Source of the DNA: Gymnogyps californianus
Taxonomy: Eukaryota > Chordata > Aves > Accipitriformes > Cathartidae
Reading direction: 5' to 3'
Assembly (NCBI RefSeq): GCF_018139145.2
Contig: NC_059478.1
Location: 4,588,001 to 4,652,000, forward strand
Length of the DNA: 64,000 nt
Notes under the pieces: model-generated
Told to the model about the DNA's origin: nothing
Seen by the model: only the letters and a program-made list of their open reading frames with translations
Database searches by the model: none
Shown: positions 61,951-64,000 of the stretch, piece after piece
How the letters are laid out: each line of letters begins with the position of its first letter
Position numbering within the stretch: the stretch's first letter is position 1
Position numbers and translations under genes: made by a program

Positions 61951-64000
61951 ACACTCTACATAATTAAGCTTTAGAGCTTGTAGCCACAGGAGTTGAAGAT
62001 ATAAAAATGGGAATGAGGGTTTTAAAGGGATGATGAGCACATCCAGGCTTACGAGGGGGAATTAAAACCCAAGAATGTTAAAGACGGTGCTGTAAAAATC
62101 ACATCCCGCAAGGCATAAAGCAGCTGTGAATTCATGGGACGAGGATGCCCCTTCATTGACCTGCTCCAGCCTTGCTCCTGCAGGCATCGCACCTCCTCCC
62201 ACGGTGCTGCTTGCTCCCGGGCGAGCATTTCCCTTGTGGTTTTTTTTTGGGCTGAGGTTGCAGGGTGTGTCGCTGGGAATGCGTTGCTCGAGCTCCAGGT
62301 TTGGGAAGGACGCCCAACACCCTTGCTGAGGACCTTTGTACACCCTCCTGATGTTTGCTGGTGGAACAAAGTTCCCGAGCATCGCTCATGCAAGAAGGGG
62401 ACTTTGGTAAGAGGGCTGTGATGAAATATCTCCGTACAAAGTGCAGACGGGGGGGAGCTAGCGGTGGGATGCTCTGCGGCAGCTGGAATTGCCCCAAGAC
62501 GAGTGTGGCTGCCCGCAGCATTGCCGTGCTGCCTGCGGGTGCTGCCTGTGCAAAGCCTGGGCTGCCCGGGGAGGTGCGCTCCTTGGAGAGGCTGGAAATG
62601 TGAGATCCCACCGCGTGTGATGATACTGCAGGACCGTGTCGAGAGTATACAGATGGCTTTGAGCTGTGCAAGGGCAGAGGGGGCCAGAGCGATGAGGGTG
62701 GTGGGCACTTGTGATGGGTGATGGGGCAGGAGCTCCCCAGGGGTCGGTGTGGTGGGGCAAAACACATCCCTGGCTTAAGTTAAGACTTGGAGCGTTTAGG
62801 AAAGGGCTTGTGCCAGCCCTCACCCCCTTCTCATCCTGTCTGAAGCATGGAGCTGGGCCATGGCTCTGATTCTGGGAGGTGGGTTATGGTCCAGAGGGAT
62901 GCTGCGGCTCCACATGCACCTGCCTTCTCTGGGTACCAACCTCCGAGTGGTGCGTGCCCGCCTCATGCATCTGGTTATTGCAATGGGAAGTCTGTGTTTC
63001 CTTCAGGTGAGCTTTTTTTGGGGTGCTCTGCAGGGATTGGGAGTCCTAGGGGCCCCACTTGGCCCCAGATATGCTGAATGGAGGGTACTGTGGAGGGCAC
63101 TGCCCTTCTCTAAGGGACCATAAATGACACCCACCGCGTTGAGTCAACTGCTTGGCCAAGCAGGGCGAGACTGGGATGACAAGCACTAGCGCAGGCAACC
63201 CTTCCTCTCCATCCCAAACCCATCTCCATCCCTTGGCTCCTCCACACTCAGGTGAGACCCCCCGGGCTTGCCTGAAGGGTCTTCCATGGCATTTACCCTG
63301 TTCAGACATGAAAAAGGTCATTTAATCCAAACAGTTGAGTCCATCAGGCTTCAGGCTTGGCTTTTCGCTGTGCCGGTGGCCATGGCTGAGGCAGGGGATC
63401 CCCGCGCTCACAACTTCCTTTTTTTTTTTTTTTCTCTCGAATCGGAGCAAGAAAGAGAAGTTGAGAAGCTGCCGCAAAGCAAATTCCCCTGTTTTGTCTC
63501 TCTGAAATTAAATTTAGAAAATATTGAAGCGGTCTGGCAAAAGAGCTTCTTTCGGGCTTTCTCATCCTGCCTGGCTATGTGTCAAACATGAAAACTTAAG
63601 ACGAGGAGGTCTAAATAAAGTCTGTATGTGAAACGAGAAGAGACTTTCAAAATCCTCTGAAATTCATACTTGTCCCAGAGATTTTTGCTAAATCAGTGTT
63701 GATTGGTTTGGGGTTTTTTTGTTTTCCACTGGGAGCATGTTCTGCTCGAAATAGCCTTGCAATTTGGTTTTCGGTGGGTTTTCCATCGTGCTGGGAACAG
63801 ATTGCTGTCTAAATCGGGAGAGCGGCTCTAACTGAAGGCTTTGGGGTTGTTTTGCTCTGCTCCTGAACATTTACACCACGGCTTTACTTCCTCTGGCTTC
63901 AAATTGCAGAGCTGAGGGCCTCTCTAGGTCATGGGAGCAGCTAAATTTATTAACAAAACATCTTGCGTTGGGCTGAGGCCAAAGCACATCTCCCTGCCTT

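Larger units (their letters stand above)
56491..64000. other. Gene-poor GC-rich spacer toward TNR
   Basis: No exon I can support. The stretch has several homopolymer T runs (for example 61934-61950), a GGGAT microsatellite, and long open frames on both strands with biased, low-complexity composition. By synteny TNR should lie beyond the right edge. Confidence 0.45.

Noticed and set aside
62049..62765. 238- and 204-codon overlapping minus-strand open frames
   Set aside because: Two overlapping frames of similar length and low complexity with no known motif. Chance openness.

Overview
This window is vertebrate nuclear DNA, most likely from a bird. The genes are split by GT-AG introns, there are two CpG islands, and repeat density is low. 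The gene order CACYBP (+), MRPS14 (-), TNN (+), KIAA0040 (-) matches the human 1q25 block that leads on to TNR. The species call is an inference from compact introns, protein divergence and base composition. I built the gene models by reading splice sites and comparing the translations with remembered human proteins; no alignment was run.

Layout. Positions 1-5.35 kb hold the last five coding exons of CACYBP; exon 1 lies upstream of the window. MRPS14 lies tail to tail with it on the minus strand (6.64-9.86 kb), with three coding exons giving 128 residues and a CpG-island promoter at about 9.6-10.0 kb. From 10.0 to 18.7 kb I recognise no gene; it contains a 14-bp inverted repeat and an unidentified coding-like patch near 14 kb. 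TNN (tenascin-N, also called tenascin-W) fills 18.8-43.85 kb with 16 coding exons whose total length is divisible by three (1,125 residues). It encodes a signal peptide, a heptad/cysteine oligomerisation region, 3.5 EGF repeats, seven fibronectin type III (FN3) domains and a C-terminal fibrinogen-like domain. From 43.85 to 64 kb the DNA is GC-rich. It holds KIAA0040 on the minus strand (coding exon at 49.46-49.79 kb, apparently with a long 3' UTR) and a CpG island at about 55.7-56.3 kb that probably contains its non-coding first exon. The remainder is gene-poor DNA on the way to TNR.

How the genes relate. They are neighbours by conserved synteny and do not form one pathway. CACYBP is a ubiquitin-ligase adaptor, MRPS14 a mitochondrial ribosomal protein, TNN an extracellular-matrix glycoprotein and KIAA0040 a small single-pass membrane protein of unknown function.

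Most notable observation. The FN3 exon array of TNN is undergoing birth and death. Beside the intact 264-nt phase 1-1 exons there are three decayed copies in the introns: a shortened but still open copy at 30.1 kb, a 5' stub at 30.73 kb inside a duplicated intron segment, and an internally deleted, frame-broken copy at 33.4-33.5 kb. I saw no evidence of a wholly new biological system.
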